This document shows positions 37,473-47,166 of a stretch of DNA of 64,000 bases, in pieces. This DNA comes from Chitinophagales bacterium (GTDB lineage: Bacteria; Bacteroidota; Bacteroidia; Chitinophagales; Chitinophagaceae). Position 1 is the first letter of the stretch; each line of letters starts with the position of its first letter. The notes beneath the pieces are model-generated. The model was not told where the DNA came from. It did not search any database and saw only the letters and a list, made by a program, of their open reading frames with translations. The stretch spans positions 1,121,001 through 1,185,000 of the forward strand of contig JAFLBK010000001.1 of assembly GCA_017303335.1 (NCBI GenBank). The letters are read 5' to 3'. Made by a program: the position numbers and the translations under genes.

Positions 37473-37967
37473 TGCGGGGGATGGAAGGGCTTCCGGGTCC
37501 GTTACCACGGTGTAGTGGTGAATACCGAAGTACCGGATCACTTCTTGGGTAAGACTTTCCCGTACGGTGAGCAGGAGGTTCGCTTGCTGATCATTGTTCA
37601 AATGCTGTTCAACCGCTTTTTGTACGGCGGGATAAAAACCCTTCTGCTCCAACTCCAGTTTACCCACCTCATCGATGACCAGCCAATCATATTCCTGCTC
37701 GAGCGCCTCCAGTAAAATACTGTTGGCTTTTTCAAAAGCGGAAGCGTAGAAATGATATTTACCTATGTTTATAAGCGGCTCCAGACTTTGGCCCGGTTCG
37801 GAACATTGAACAGGGAAGACAGTACGTGAAGTAAGATCAAGGATTTTCCGGCTTCCATCGATATCCGGCATGGCAATGCCGGCAATACCCGAACGGTTCC
37901 GGCACCAGTGAAGCAAGGCTGTTGTTTTGCCGCTGTGTATGGGTCGGGAGAATAGATAGATGCTCAT
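37470..37967 (-). CDS. P-loop NTPase, THEP1/NTPase_1-like
   Basis: 165 residues. Walker A is FSRPIHSGKTTALL near residue 8-18 and Walker B is WLVIDEVGKLELEQ; the IDEVGKLEL sequence is the signature of the THEP1-like nucleoside-triphosphatase family (usually IDEIG.mEl). The small size and single domain fit. Its start overlaps the end of the upstream membrane protein gene by 4 bp (ATGA), so the two very likely work together, perhaps as an energy-using unit with a membrane partner. Substrate unknown. Confidence 0.75.
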   Translation of the reverse strand: MSIYLFSRPIHSGKTTALLHWCRNRSGIAGIAMPDIDGSRKILDLTSRTVFPVQCSEPGQSLEPLINIGKYHFYASAFEKANSILLEALEQEYDWLVIDEVGKLELEQKGFYPAVQKAVEQHLNNDQQANLLLTVRESLTQEVIRYFGIHHYTVVTDPEALPSPA

Positions 37968-39028
37968 CGTTTTTCCGGAATATCCGTGGCGGTAAGCGAC
38001 CAGTGTATCAATGCGGTAAAAAAGAATTGCCAGCGTGCCGGTCCGCTCAGGTTCCGGCTCTGTTGCCAGGCAATACCGGCAATGCGGCGCATGAGCGGCA
38101 GGAAGGAAAGCGTTTTCAATACTTCATCGCTGTACCTGCTTTGTTTTTGCTGCAGGAGTTTTTGAATGAGTTTGGTGAACAGCGGGCTAACGATCATATA
38201 CCAGCCGAGGATCGCGGCCAGGGTCCAGCTCACGGTTCGTACAACAGCCAGCCAGCCCTGTTTGCTGTCGGCGGCAAAAACATAGAGAATTACCGACAGC
38301 CCGATGAGCACCAGGATCAGTACCCATAGTTTCCGGTATACCGATCTTTTCTTTTTTTGCGCCACCGGTAAGTCGGCATGCTGATCGATCAGGGCTGTGT
38401 CGAGCACGGGTATGCCTTTGTTGGCAAAGAAACCACGGATGGTTTTCCAGGCAATCCAGGCAATGAATACACCGCCTGTGATATAGATAAGCAGGTAGCT
38501 GATCACGATCCACTGGCTGCCGTTTGTTGCGGCGATGCCGAATTGTTTGGCGATGAAAGCCAGCATCTCATCCATAGCCTTCCAGAACGACTTGCCAAAG
38601 AGCAACGTAAGCACCAGTAATTTCTGCAGCGCCGATTCGAGCATGGCGATGCTGCTCAGCAGGAGTATGCTGAAAAAATTCACCGGCAGGAAAGAGAAGA
38701 GCAGGTAACCAAGCAGGGCCTGGAAGGATACGGCGATGTAAGCCGGGAAGGGCGTATGCGGGCTCACCATGGCCTTTACAATCAATACCACCAGGGCGCT
38801 TTTCAATACCTGTTTCAGCTGATGCTTCGACAGATCCGCGATGAGGCAGATGATGATCACCGCCATGCCGCCTACGACCAGCCCCGTGAAAGGAATCTGC
38901 AAAGCGTGCATGATACCGCCGAGCCCGGATTCGGTGAACGCCCATAAGGCGGTCAGCCGTTGAATAGCGGCCTGCTTTTGTTCGGTGCTTAAATCGTTGT
39001 AGCCGGTGATCATAATGCGTGCAAGCAT
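37964..39028 (-). CDS. polytopic membrane protein, partner of the NTPase
   Basis: 354 residues with about eight hydrophobic segments in two groups, residues 35-190 and 225-300, separated by a charged stretch (KKKRSVYRKL). The first group has a conserved-looking VSPHTPFPAYIAVSFQALLGYLLFSF region. It slightly recalls small-molecule transporter membrane components but I cannot place it in a family. A later ATG five codons in is also possible. Translationally coupled to the NTPase; the pair stands between a stress gene and the purine operon, from which it diverges. Confidence 0.65.
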   Translation of the reverse strand: MLARIMITGYNDLSTEQKQAAIQRLTALWAFTESGLGGIMHALQIPFTGLVVGGMAVIIICLIADLSKHQLKQVLKSALVVLIVKAMVSPHTPFPAYIAVSFQALLGYLLFSFLPVNFFSILLLSSIAMLESALQKLLVLTLLFGKSFWKAMDEMLAFIAKQFGIAATNGSQWIVISYLLIYITGGVFIAWIAWKTIRGFFANKGIPVLDTALIDQHADLPVAQKKKRSVYRKLWVLILVLIGLSVILYVFAADSKQGWLAVVRTVSWTLAAILGWYMIVSPLFTKLIQKLLQQKQSRYSDEVLKTLSFLPLMRRIAGIAWQQSRNLSGPARWQFFFTALIHWSLTATDIPEKR

Positions 39029-39069
39029 ACAAATATAAGAAACTGCGGGACCGGATTTGTGCGCAGTTA

Positions 39070-39101
39070 TTTGCTCCCTTAGCGTCTATTTGTTATTTTT
39101 A
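39070..39101 (+). promoter_or_regulatory. putative promoter of the purine catabolic operon
   Basis: TTTG (39070-39073), a 20-bp spacer and TATTTTTA (39094-39101), one mismatch from TAnnTTTG. It leaves a leader of about 70 nt before guaD. No operator is obvious, and no purine-responsive regulator gene is adjacent. Confidence 0.45.
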
Positions 39102-39177
39102 GTATTGCTGCACGATTGCTGTTACTGCCCGGATGTCCCTTCGGCCTTACCGGCTGCGCTGCAGGTAAAACAATACC

Positions 39178-39654
39178 ATGGATAAAGACGAGAAGAAATT
39201 CATGCGGAAAGCGATCCGCATCTCCGTGAACAATGTGGAGAAGCAGAAAGGCGGCCCCTTCGGCGCCATCGTGGTCAAAGACGGAAAGATCATCGCCCGC
39301 GGCTCGAACCAGGTGACGGCCACCAACGACCCCACCGCACATGCCGAGGTGGTGGCCATACGCAAAGCCTGCAAAGCGCTCAAAACATTCCAGCTTACCG
39401 GTTGTGAGATATACACCAGCTGCGAGCCCTGCCCGATGTGCCTGGGCGCCATTTACTGGGCCCGCCCGGATAAACTCTATTACGCCAACAGCAAAGAAGA
39501 CGCGGCCGCCATCAACTTCGACGACCAGTTCATTTACGACGAAATCGCCAAACCGGTGGAAGAACGAAAACTCTTCACCAAACAGGTGCTACGCGACAAA
39601 GCGCTCGAGGCCTTTGAAAAGTGGAAGGCCAGTCCCAATAAAATTGAATACTGA
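39178..39654 (+). CDS. guaD: guanine deaminase
   Basis: 158 residues of the cytidine-deaminase-like zinc family. HAEVVAIRKA supplies His and catalytic Glu; SCEPCPMCLGAIYWA supplies the two Cys zinc ligands. The C-terminal tail KWKASPNKIEY and overall length fit B. subtilis-type GuaD, in which the tail closes the active site of the neighbouring subunit. It turns guanine to xanthine. Tad/CodA are alternatives, but the xanthine dehydrogenase genes that follow (1-bp overlap) support guanine deaminase. Confidence 0.9.
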   Translation: MDKDEKKFMRKAIRISVNNVEKQKGGPFGAIVVKDGKIIARGSNQVTATNDPTAHAEVVAIRKACKALKTFQLTGCEIYTSCEPCPMCLGAIYWARPDKLYYANSKEDAAAINFDDQFIYDEIAKPVEERKLFTKQVLRDKALEAFEKWKASPNKIEY

Positions 39655-41060
39655 TGATCCGGTTCATTTTGAATGATAGGGCTGTTCAGACAGACCTGCC
39701 ATCGGGCAGTACTGTGCTGGACTTTGTGCGCTATCATAAGCGGCTTACCGGAACCAAAATCGGTTGCCGCGAAGGAGATTGCGGAGCTTGTACGGTATTG
39801 GTCGGCGATCTCGAGAATGGCAAACTGGTTTACCGCTCCATGACGAGTTGCCTCATGCCACTGGGTAATGCCGCGGGTAAACACATCGTTTCGGTGGAAG
39901 GGGTAAACATGGAAAAACTCTCGCCCGTGCAACAGGCAATGGTGGATACCAACGGAACCCAATGCGGCTTCTGCACCATCGGCTTCGTGATGTCGCTCAC
40001 GGGTTTTGTGCTCAACGAAAACGCAAAACAGTACGAACAGGCCATCGCGGCCATCGATGGAAACATCTGCCGCTGCACCGGGTATAAGTCCATCGAACGG
40101 GCGGCTGCCATCCTCTCGGATAAAATGACGGATAAGCCACAGGCCGATACCATCGACTGGCTGGCGGCGAACGGATACATTCCCGCCTATTTTACAACGA
40201 TCAAAGCGAAATTGGAAGCATTGAATGCTTCGGCCCCGATCGCGGATACCGGTACTGCCGGATCAAAACTGCTCGTGGGAGGCGGTACCGACCTGGTGGT
40301 TCAGAAAGCGCTTGCCGTAAAGCAGTCGGCCATACAACATGTGTATGATACCAACGAGCTGAACAGGATCTACCTGGAAGAGGGCCGTTGCCATGTTGGC
40401 GGCGCCGTAACCGTAACCGCTTTTGCCGAATCGGCATTGATACAGGAACTCTTCCCCAGGCTCCCGGAATACATCCGGCTGGTTTCTTCCACGCCCATAC
40501 GCAACATGGCTACCATGGCGGGTAATATTGTGAACGCGTCGCCGATCGGCGACATGAGTATTTTCTTCCTGGCGCTCAACAGCGATCTTATACTCAACCG
40601 CAACGGCGAAAGAAGAACGATCAAATTACGGGATCTTTATAAAGGCTATAAACAACTCGACCGCTCCCCGGATGAGATCGTAGAACAGATTGTTTTCATG
40701 GTTCCGAAAGGAGCTGATTTCAATTTTGAAAAAGTATGCAAGCGTACATACCTCGATATCGCCAGTGTGAATTCGGCCTGCCTGGTAAAGATCAGCAACG
40801 ATGTTATTGAAGAGATTCATCTTGCGGCGGGCGGCGTAGCGCCTTACCCCAGGTACCTGGCGGAAACCTGCGCTTTTCTGAAAGGAAAAATGATCAGCGC
40901 CAACCGGCTCCGGGAAGCGATCGCGATCATGAACAGCGAGATCGCCCCCATCAGCGACGCACGGGGAACGGCCGACTATAAAAAACGATTACTGCGCCAA
41001 CTCTTCCTGGCGCATTTCGGGAGCAGGAAGGAAATCATCAAACAGGTATTGAGCCATTAA
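39654..41060 (+). CDS. xdhA: xanthine dehydrogenase Fe-S/FAD subunit
   Basis: 468 residues with three parts: a plant-type 2Fe-2S domain with Cys38, Cys43 and Cys46 (CREGDCGAC), a second 2Fe-2S domain with CGFCTIGFVM and CRCTGYKSIERAA, and an FAD domain from about residue 190 (LLVGGGTDLVVQ, then TPIRNMATMAGNIVNASPIGD) with the C-terminal CO-dehydrogenase flavoprotein-like part. It passes electrons from the molybdenum subunit to NAD or another acceptor. Shares one base with guaD and is followed by xdhB after 17 bp. Confidence 0.95.
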   Translation: MIRFILNDRAVQTDLPSGSTVLDFVRYHKRLTGTKIGCREGDCGACTVLVGDLENGKLVYRSMTSCLMPLGNAAGKHIVSVEGVNMEKLSPVQQAMVDTNGTQCGFCTIGFVMSLTGFVLNENAKQYEQAIAAIDGNICRCTGYKSIERAAAILSDKMTDKPQADTIDWLAANGYIPAYFTTIKAKLEALNASAPIADTGTAGSKLLVGGGTDLVVQKALAVKQSAIQHVYDTNELNRIYLEEGRCHVGGAVTVTAFAESALIQELFPRLPEYIRLVSSTPIRNMATMAGNIVNASPIGDMSIFFLALNSDLILNRNGERRTIKLRDLYKGYKQLDRSPDEIVEQIVFMVPKGADFNFEKVCKRTYLDIASVNSACLVKISNDVIEEIHLAAGGVAPYPRYLAETCAFLKGKMISANRLREAIAIMNSEIAPISDARGTADYKKRLLRQLFLAHFGSRKEIIKQVLSH

Positions 41061-41077
41061 CAAACACCAGGGTACAC

Positions 41078-43393
41078 GTGAACAACGATCCGGCAAAAAA
41101 AAGATCATCTATATCCCCGTTGGGAGCAGAAGGGGGTAATATCGACGCGGCCAATCATGTTACAGGCCGCTCGATCTATGTGGATGATATTCCTGTTATG
41201 GAAGGACTGCTCTATGTGAAAGTATTCGACTCACCGGTTGCGCATGGAAAGATCCGGAAGATTGATGTTACGGAGGCGGAGCAGCTGGATGGAATTGTAA
41301 AGATATTCTCGCACAAAGATATTCCCGGCGAGAACCAGATCGGCGGCATCATCCCCGATGAGCCATTCCTGGCAGATGATATTGTCGACTTCCGCGGCCA
41401 GCCGATCCTGCTGATCGCGGCCGAACACGAAGACGCCGCCGAAGAAGCCATCAAAAAGATCCGCGTCGAGATCGACCCCTTGCCCGTCATCACCGATCCC
41501 CGGGAAGCATTTAAGCAGGGAAAATTATTAAGCGCATCCCGGAAATTTGTAAAAGGCGATGTGAACGAAGCGTTCAAAAACTGCACATATATTTTTGAAG
41601 GCAGCGCCGAAACGGGCGGACAGGAGCAGTTATACCTCGAAACTCAGGGCGCTTATGCATACCCCGCCGAACACAACAGCGTGAAAATATTTTCCTCCAC
41701 ACAGGGGCCTACCGCCGTACAACGCACCGTAGCCCGAGTGCTGGGTGTGCAAATGAACCAGGTGGAAGTGGACGTGCCCCGCCTCGGCGGTGGCTTCGGG
41801 GGTAAAGAAGACCAGGCCTCTGCCTGGGCAACCATGGCCGCGATGGTAGCTTATTTATTGAAGCGGCCGGCCAAATGCATTCCGCACCGCATGGAAGACA
41901 TGCGCATGACCGGCAAGCGGAACCCATATACTACGGATTACAAGATCGGGCTCGATAGCAAGCAGAACATCCTTGCATACCAGGCAGTCTTTTACCAGAA
42001 TGGGGGAGCTGCCGCTGATCTGTCTCCCGCCATCCTCGAGCGCACCCTGTTTCATGCAACCAATAGTTATGCTATTCCGCATGTACACGTAACAGCGCAT
42101 TCCTGCAAAACAAACCTGCCTCCCAATACGGCTTTTCGGGGCTTCGGCGGTCCGCAGGGCATGTTCGTGATCGAAGCGGCCATCGATCACGCGGCGAAGG
42201 AACTGGGGATAGAACCGTTGCAGATTCAACGGCAGAACATGCTGAAGAATGGCGATGAGTTTCCCTACGGGCAGATCGTTACCGAATGCCAGGCAACCCA
42301 TTGCTGGGATGAAGCGCTCGATCAGTTCAATATCGAATCGGTGCGGAAGGAAATAGATTATTTCAACCTGGAGAATACGTTTTATAAAAAAGGATTCTCG
42401 CTGATGCCCGTTTGCTTCGGCATCTCCTTTACCAATACCATGATGAACCAGGCCCGGGCATTGGTGCATGTGTATTCGGATGGATCGGTGGGTGTGAGCA
42501 CCGGCGCCGTGGAAATGGGCCAGGGAGTGAACACGAAAATGCTGCAGGTGGCGGCTCACGCGTTCGGTATTTCGGCTTCACGCATCAAGCTGGAAAGCAC
42601 CAACACAAGCCGGGTTGCAAATACATCGCCTTCGGCGGCCAGCTCCACGGCCGACCTCAATGGAAAGGCCCTGCAGGATGCCTGCAACCAGGTTAAAGAA
42701 CGGCTCTTCGATTTCATCAAGAAAGAACTTACCGATAACGAAGATGAGATCATCGAGATAAAAGATGAAGTGGTGTACATCAACGACGAGGCTTCTGTGT
42801 TCAATTGGGAGAACCTCATCCGCCAGGCTTTTATGAAGCGGATCAACCTGAGTGCCAAAGGGCATTATGCCACACCCATCATCAACTTCGATAAGTCGAT
42901 TGAGAAAGGCCATCCCTTCGCCTATCACGTGTATGGAACCGCGTTGACTGTTGTTACGGTCGATTGCCTGCGGGGAACCTATACCATCGATTCGGTGAAA
43001 GCCATGCATGATTTCGGCAGCAGCATGAACCGGGTGGTTGACCTGGGCCAGTGCGAAGGAGGCATTGTACAGGGTATTGGCTGGATGACCATGGAGGAAG
43101 TGATTTACAATACCGAGGGGAAACTCTTGTCGAATGCCTTGTCTACGTATAAAATACCCGATATCTATTCAGTGCCCAAAGAACTGGAAGTGCGGTTTCT
43201 GCCTACCGATGGAAACAGTTATGCCATCCTGAAATCAAAAGCGGTAGGAGAACCTCCGTTGATGTATGGCATCGGCGCTTACTTCGCCATCCGCAATGCC
43301 GTGCTCGCCTTCAACCCTTCGGCTAAGATCCCGTATTCAGCGCCCATCACACCCGAAAAAGTATTGATGAGCTTATACCAAAATGATCAATAA
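41078..43393 (+). CDS. xdhB: xanthine dehydrogenase molybdopterin subunit
   Basis: 771 residues from GTG. Starts with HVTGRSIYVDDIPVMEGLL, typical of the aldehyde oxidase/xanthine dehydrogenase large subunit. RLGGGFGGKEDQASAWA, TAFRGFGGPQGMFVIE and the C-terminal KAVGEPPLMYGIGAYFAIR are molybdopterin and active-site motifs; the Glu in GEPPL is the catalytic base. It oxidises hypoxanthine/xanthine to urate. Its stop overlaps the AllB start by 11 bp. XdhC, needed to insert the sulfurated cofactor, is encoded at the operon end. Confidence 0.95.
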   Translation: MNNDPAKKRSSISPLGAEGGNIDAANHVTGRSIYVDDIPVMEGLLYVKVFDSPVAHGKIRKIDVTEAEQLDGIVKIFSHKDIPGENQIGGIIPDEPFLADDIVDFRGQPILLIAAEHEDAAEEAIKKIRVEIDPLPVITDPREAFKQGKLLSASRKFVKGDVNEAFKNCTYIFEGSAETGGQEQLYLETQGAYAYPAEHNSVKIFSSTQGPTAVQRTVARVLGVQMNQVEVDVPRLGGGFGGKEDQASAWATMAAMVAYLLKRPAKCIPHRMEDMRMTGKRNPYTTDYKIGLDSKQNILAYQAVFYQNGGAAADLSPAILERTLFHATNSYAIPHVHVTAHSCKTNLPPNTAFRGFGGPQGMFVIEAAIDHAAKELGIEPLQIQRQNMLKNGDEFPYGQIVTECQATHCWDEALDQFNIESVRKEIDYFNLENTFYKKGFSLMPVCFGISFTNTMMNQARALVHVYSDGSVGVSTGAVEMGQGVNTKMLQVAAHAFGISASRIKLESTNTSRVANTSPSAASSTADLNGKALQDACNQVKERLFDFIKKELTDNEDEIIEIKDEVVYINDEASVFNWENLIRQAFMKRINLSAKGHYATPIINFDKSIEKGHPFAYHVYGTALTVVTVDCLRGTYTIDSVKAMHDFGSSMNRVVDLGQCEGGIVQGIGWMTMEEVIYNTEGKLLSNALSTYKIPDIYSVPKELEVRFLPTDGNSYAILKSKAVGEPPLMYGIGAYFAIRNAVLAFNPSAKIPYSAPITPEKVLMSLYQNDQ

Positions 43394-44711
43394 GCGATCC
43401 ATATATAGCACACGATGCTGGCTGAATGGAAAACTGCAGCCCGCAACAATCTCTTTTGACGAAGGCGTTATTACATCCATTCGTGCTGGCAAAACTCCGG
43501 GCGCCGAAGATTTTGGCGATAACGTCATCATGCCCGGTGTGATCGATGCGCACGTGCATGTCAACGAGCCTGGCCGTACCGACTGGGAGGGATTTGATAC
43601 CGCCACACAGGCGGCAGCGGCCGGCGGCACCACCACCATCGTTGATATGCCGCTGAATGCGAGCCCGGTTACCACCACGCTTGCCGCATTCAATAAAAAA
43701 CAGGAAGCATCCGAAGGCAAGCTCCATGTGAACGTTGGTTTTTATGGCGGACTGGTACCCGGCAATCAGCAACATCTCGAAGAATTGATACATGCCGGCG
43801 TGCTGGGCATCAAATGTTTTCTCACGCATTCGGGCATCGATGAATTTACCAATGTGGGCGAAGCGGAACTGGAAGCGGCCATGCCCCTCCTGGCAAAATA
43901 TAAACTGCCGTTGCTGGCCCATTGCGAACTCAAAGGCGATTGCCAGACAAAACTGGATGCCTTTCCAACAAGCTATAAGGAATACCTGGCGAGTCGCCCA
44001 AAGGCCTGGGAAAACGAAGCGGTGGAACTGATGATAAAACTTTGCCGTAAACATCATTGTCCCACACATATTGTACATGTGTCCTCCGCGGAGGTTCTGC
44101 CGCTGGTACAGCAGGCCAGGGCCGAAGGCCTTCCGCTCACCGCCGAAACCTGTGCGCATTATATTTATTTCAACGCGGAAGACATACCGGATGCAGAATG
44201 CGTATACAAGTGTGCGCCACCCATACGGGAAAAAGCGAATAACGACCGGCTCAGGGCCGCGTTGAAAAACAGTTTGCTGGATTTTATCACAACCGACCAC
44301 TCACCGGCGCCTCCTGCTATCAAGGAGCTCGAAAGCGGCAACCTGCTGAAAGCCTGGGGCGGTATCGCCGGGCTGCAATTCTTATTACCCGCCGCCTGGA
44401 CGGCCATGAAGCATGCATTATCTCTGGAAGAATTCATTCCTTTGCTCACGGAACACCCGGCCCGTTTTCTGAAAGCGGAAGAAGTGAAAGGAAAACTGGC
44501 GGAAGGATACGATGCAGACATCTGCATCTGGAACCCGGAGGAAGCATTTGTGGTAAGAGCCGAAGATATTTTGCATAAGCACGATTGCAGTCCCTACACC
44601 GGCAAACAACTTTCCGGAACAACGCGGGAAACGATCGTGCAGGGAATAACCGTTTACCAAAACAAGAAGATCATACATAAAAACGCAGGCAAATGGCTTT
44701 TGAGAAAGTAA
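43383..44711 (+). CDS. allB: allantoinase
   Basis: 442 residues of the amidohydrolase (dihydroorotase-like) family. His57 and His59 in DAHVHVNEPG and Lys144 in GIKCFLTHSG (probably carboxylated) hold the metal pair; further ligands are in LLAHCELK, THIVHVSSAE and the DHSPAP motif. The FLTHSGIDEF stretch separates allantoinases from dihydroorotases and hydantoinases. It opens allantoin to allantoate. Overlaps xdhB by 11 bp and alc by 19 bp. Confidence 0.93.
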   Translation: MINKRSIYSTRCWLNGKLQPATISFDEGVITSIRAGKTPGAEDFGDNVIMPGVIDAHVHVNEPGRTDWEGFDTATQAAAAGGTTTIVDMPLNASPVTTTLAAFNKKQEASEGKLHVNVGFYGGLVPGNQQHLEELIHAGVLGIKCFLTHSGIDEFTNVGEAELEAAMPLLAKYKLPLLAHCELKGDCQTKLDAFPTSYKEYLASRPKAWENEAVELMIKLCRKHHCPTHIVHVSSAEVLPLVQQARAEGLPLTAETCAHYIYFNAEDIPDAECVYKCAPPIREKANNDRLRAALKNSLLDFITTDHSPAPPAIKELESGNLLKAWGGIAGLQFLLPAAWTAMKHALSLEEFIPLLTEHPARFLKAEEVKGKLAEGYDADICIWNPEEAFVVRAEDILHKHDCSPYTGKQLSGTTRETIVQGITVYQNKKIIHKNAGKWLLRK

Positions 44712-45718
44712 AAGAGATTATTAAGGATTCCCCGGCATTCACCAAACTGACCGACCTCGCCGCCGGGCGGCTCGGAGGAAACGTGCTGTATGCCACCGAC
44801 GATTTTTTTGCCGAAAAGGAGAACCTGATCAAACCGGGCCGGGGTATTTTCATCACCGATAAATATACCGACCGGGGCAAATGGATGGATGGTTGGGAGA
44901 GCCGCCGCAAGCGTACGCCTGGGCACGACTGGGCCGTAATCCAGCTGGCAACATCCGGAAGGATCGCTGGCTTCGACATTGATACCAATTTCTTCCTGGG
45001 CAATCATCCGCCGCATGCATCGGTTGAAGCCATACAGCTTGACGATGCGTCGGATATTGTTGATTGGGATGCACTGAACTGGACGGAGATCTTGCCCAAA
45101 TCTCCCCTCGACCCGGGCTCACAGAATTTTTATGAATGCAAGAGCAATGCGTTGTACACGCACCTGCGCCTGCACATTTACCCCGATGGCGGCGTAGCCC
45201 GGTTCCGGGTTTATGGCGAAGTGTTCAAGAACTGGGATGCCGTTGGCGACGATGAGGTCATCGACCTGGCGGCAGCCATCAATGGCGGAAAAGCCATCGC
45301 CTGCAACGATATGTTCTTCAGCGCTATGGGCAATCTCATCATGCCGGGCCGCGGCGTGAACATGGGCGATGGGTGGGAAACCAAACGGAACCGCACGCCC
45401 AATAACCGCGACTGGGTGATCCTGAAACTGGCGCACAAGGGAATCATCGAACGCATTCTCGTGGATACATGCCATTTCAAAGGCAATTACCCGGATACCT
45501 GCTCGATCGAAGGATGCAATGCGGGCAGTGATGAAGAAGTGATCAACAATCACGTGCAGTGGACCGAATTGCTTCCAAAACAAAAATTAAGCGCCGATCA
45601 CGAACATGTATATACCGGGGAACTGAACCAGGGTATTCCCGTAACGCATGTGCGGTTGAATATTTTTCCCGATGGCGGTGTAAGCCGGCTTCGGTTATTC
45701 GGCAGGAAAATAAAATAA
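44693..45718 (+). CDS. alc: allantoicase
   Basis: 341 residues made of two similar halves, each with the allantoicase repeat core: GKWMDGWESRRKRTPGHDW in the first half and a similar MGDGWETKRNRTPNNRDW in the second, and each ending in a ...THVRLNIFPDGGVSRLRL-like strand. This two-repeat jelly-roll layout is typical. It splits allantoate to ureidoglycolate and urea. No urease or ureidoglycolate lyase is encoded in this operon. Confidence 0.95.
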   Translation: MAFEKVKEIIKDSPAFTKLTDLAAGRLGGNVLYATDDFFAEKENLIKPGRGIFITDKYTDRGKWMDGWESRRKRTPGHDWAVIQLATSGRIAGFDIDTNFFLGNHPPHASVEAIQLDDASDIVDWDALNWTEILPKSPLDPGSQNFYECKSNALYTHLRLHIYPDGGVARFRVYGEVFKNWDAVGDDEVIDLAAAINGGKAIACNDMFFSAMGNLIMPGRGVNMGDGWETKRNRTPNNRDWVILKLAHKGIIERILVDTCHFKGNYPDTCSIEGCNAGSDEEVINNHVQWTELLPKQKLSADHEHVYTGELNQGIPVTHVRLNIFPDGGVSRLRLFGRKIK

Positions 45719-45721
45719 TAC

Positions 45722-47140
45722 ATGCTCGGACTGATACTGCTCAGCGTTTTTGGTTTTGTGCTTGTCATGCTTACGGTGCTGACATACTACCTGCATGCCC
45801 TCGAAAAAAGAATACAGGCGGATGATGATGCAGGCCTCAACGTGGAAACAAAGAAAGAAGAGATCGCATCCTCGCAGGCTTTTACGTATACGGCGCTTGT
45901 GCTGGTATCCATCGGCATGGCCGCCTCCTTCTATATATATGTACAGGGAACTCCCTGGGAAGCGCACCTGATGGAGTGGCTCAATATTGTAGTAAGGCTG
46001 ATGCACATCACGTTCGGCATCGCCTGGATCGGCGCTTCGTTCTATTTTGTTTTCCTCGAGAACGCCCTCAACCGGACAAAGGATGTCCGGGATGAACTGG
46101 CCGGCAACCTGTGGGCCGTTCACGGCGGCGGGTTTTATTATTTAGAGAAATACAAGGTGGCCCCGAAGACCATTCCCAAACACCTGCACTGGTTCAAGTA
46201 CGAAGCCTATTTTACCTGGGTAACAGGAATAAGCCTTCTTTTTGTTGTGTATTACTTCAACGCGTCGGCGCTGCTGATCGACAAAAATGTACTTGACATA
46301 ACCGCGATGCAGGGTATCGGAATCGGCATCGGTTCGTTTGTAGTGGCCTGGATCATATACGACCTGCTTTGCAAATCGCCCCTGGTCAAACAACCGCTGC
46401 TGTTCGCCCTGATCGGTTTCGTTGTATTGACAGGCCTGGCCTATTTCTATACAAAGGTTTTTAGTCCGCGGGCGGCGTACATTCATTTCGGCGCCATGAT
46501 CGGCAGTTTGATGGTGGCCAATGTATTCTTTGTGATCATCCCGGCGCAGAAGGCGATGGTGAACGCGGCGAAGAAAGGATTGCCGTTAAACCCGCAGTTA
46601 GGTAAGAACGCCCTGAACCGTTCGCTTCACAACAACTATTTCACGCTGCCGGTATTGTTTGTGATGATCAGTAATCACTTTCCCAGTACTTTTGGTTACG
46701 GGCAACCCTGGCTGATACTGGCGATCATTTCCCTGGGAACCGCGGGGGTAAAGCACTACCTCAACCTGCGGGAAAAGGGTCAGCTCTCGGTTTGGGTATT
46801 GCCCGTGTCGATCGTGATCCTGCTGGCCGGGGCCTTTATTTCGGCACCGTCGAAGAACCCGGGCGCCTGCAATGAAAAGATAGAGTTCAGTACGGTGAAT
46901 GCCATCATACAGGAACGCTGCGTGAGTTGTCATTCATCCAAACCAACGGATGATGTTTACAAAGCGGCTCCCAATGGTGTGATGTACGATACGCCGGAAG
47001 ATATTGTACGGAAGAAGGACCTGATCATGCAGCGGGTGGTGCTCACCAAAACGATGCCCCAGAATAACAAGACGAACATCACGGAGAAAGAACGGGATAT
47101 CATTCGCTGCTGGATCGAACAGGGAGCGCAGGTGAAATAA
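45722..47140 (+). CDS. puuD: membrane urate hydroxylase with C-terminal cytochrome c domain
   Basis: 472 residues. Eight or nine membrane helices carry the PuuD signature (RLMHITFGIAWIGASFYFVF and NLWAVHGGGFYYLEKYKVAP), followed by a soluble cytochrome c domain with C400-V-S-C-H404. PuuD proteins oxidise urate to 5-hydroxyisourate without making hydrogen peroxide, passing electrons to the respiratory chain through the fused heme. Here the nearby oxidase cluster is a plausible sink. It starts 3 bp after alc. No soluble uricase is present. Confidence 0.93.
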   Translation: MLGLILLSVFGFVLVMLTVLTYYLHALEKRIQADDDAGLNVETKKEEIASSQAFTYTALVLVSIGMAASFYIYVQGTPWEAHLMEWLNIVVRLMHITFGIAWIGASFYFVFLENALNRTKDVRDELAGNLWAVHGGGFYYLEKYKVAPKTIPKHLHWFKYEAYFTWVTGISLLFVVYYFNASALLIDKNVLDITAMQGIGIGIGSFVVAWIIYDLLCKSPLVKQPLLFALIGFVVLTGLAYFYTKVFSPRAAYIHFGAMIGSLMVANVFFVIIPAQKAMVNAAKKGLPLNPQLGKNALNRSLHNNYFTLPVLFVMISNHFPSTFGYGQPWLILAIISLGTAGVKHYLNLREKGQLSVWVLPVSIVILLAGAFISAPSKNPGACNEKIEFSTVNAIIQERCVSCHSSKPTDDVYKAAPNGVMYDTPEDIVRKKDLIMQRVVLTKTMPQNNKTNITEKERDIIRCWIEQGAQVK

Positions 47141-47166
47141 GGTTAAAGAGTTTAAAGTTTAAGGTT

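Noticed and set aside
43347..44300. 317-codon minus-strand frame inside allB
   Set aside because: Antisense to conserved allantoinase motifs; no start context or function.
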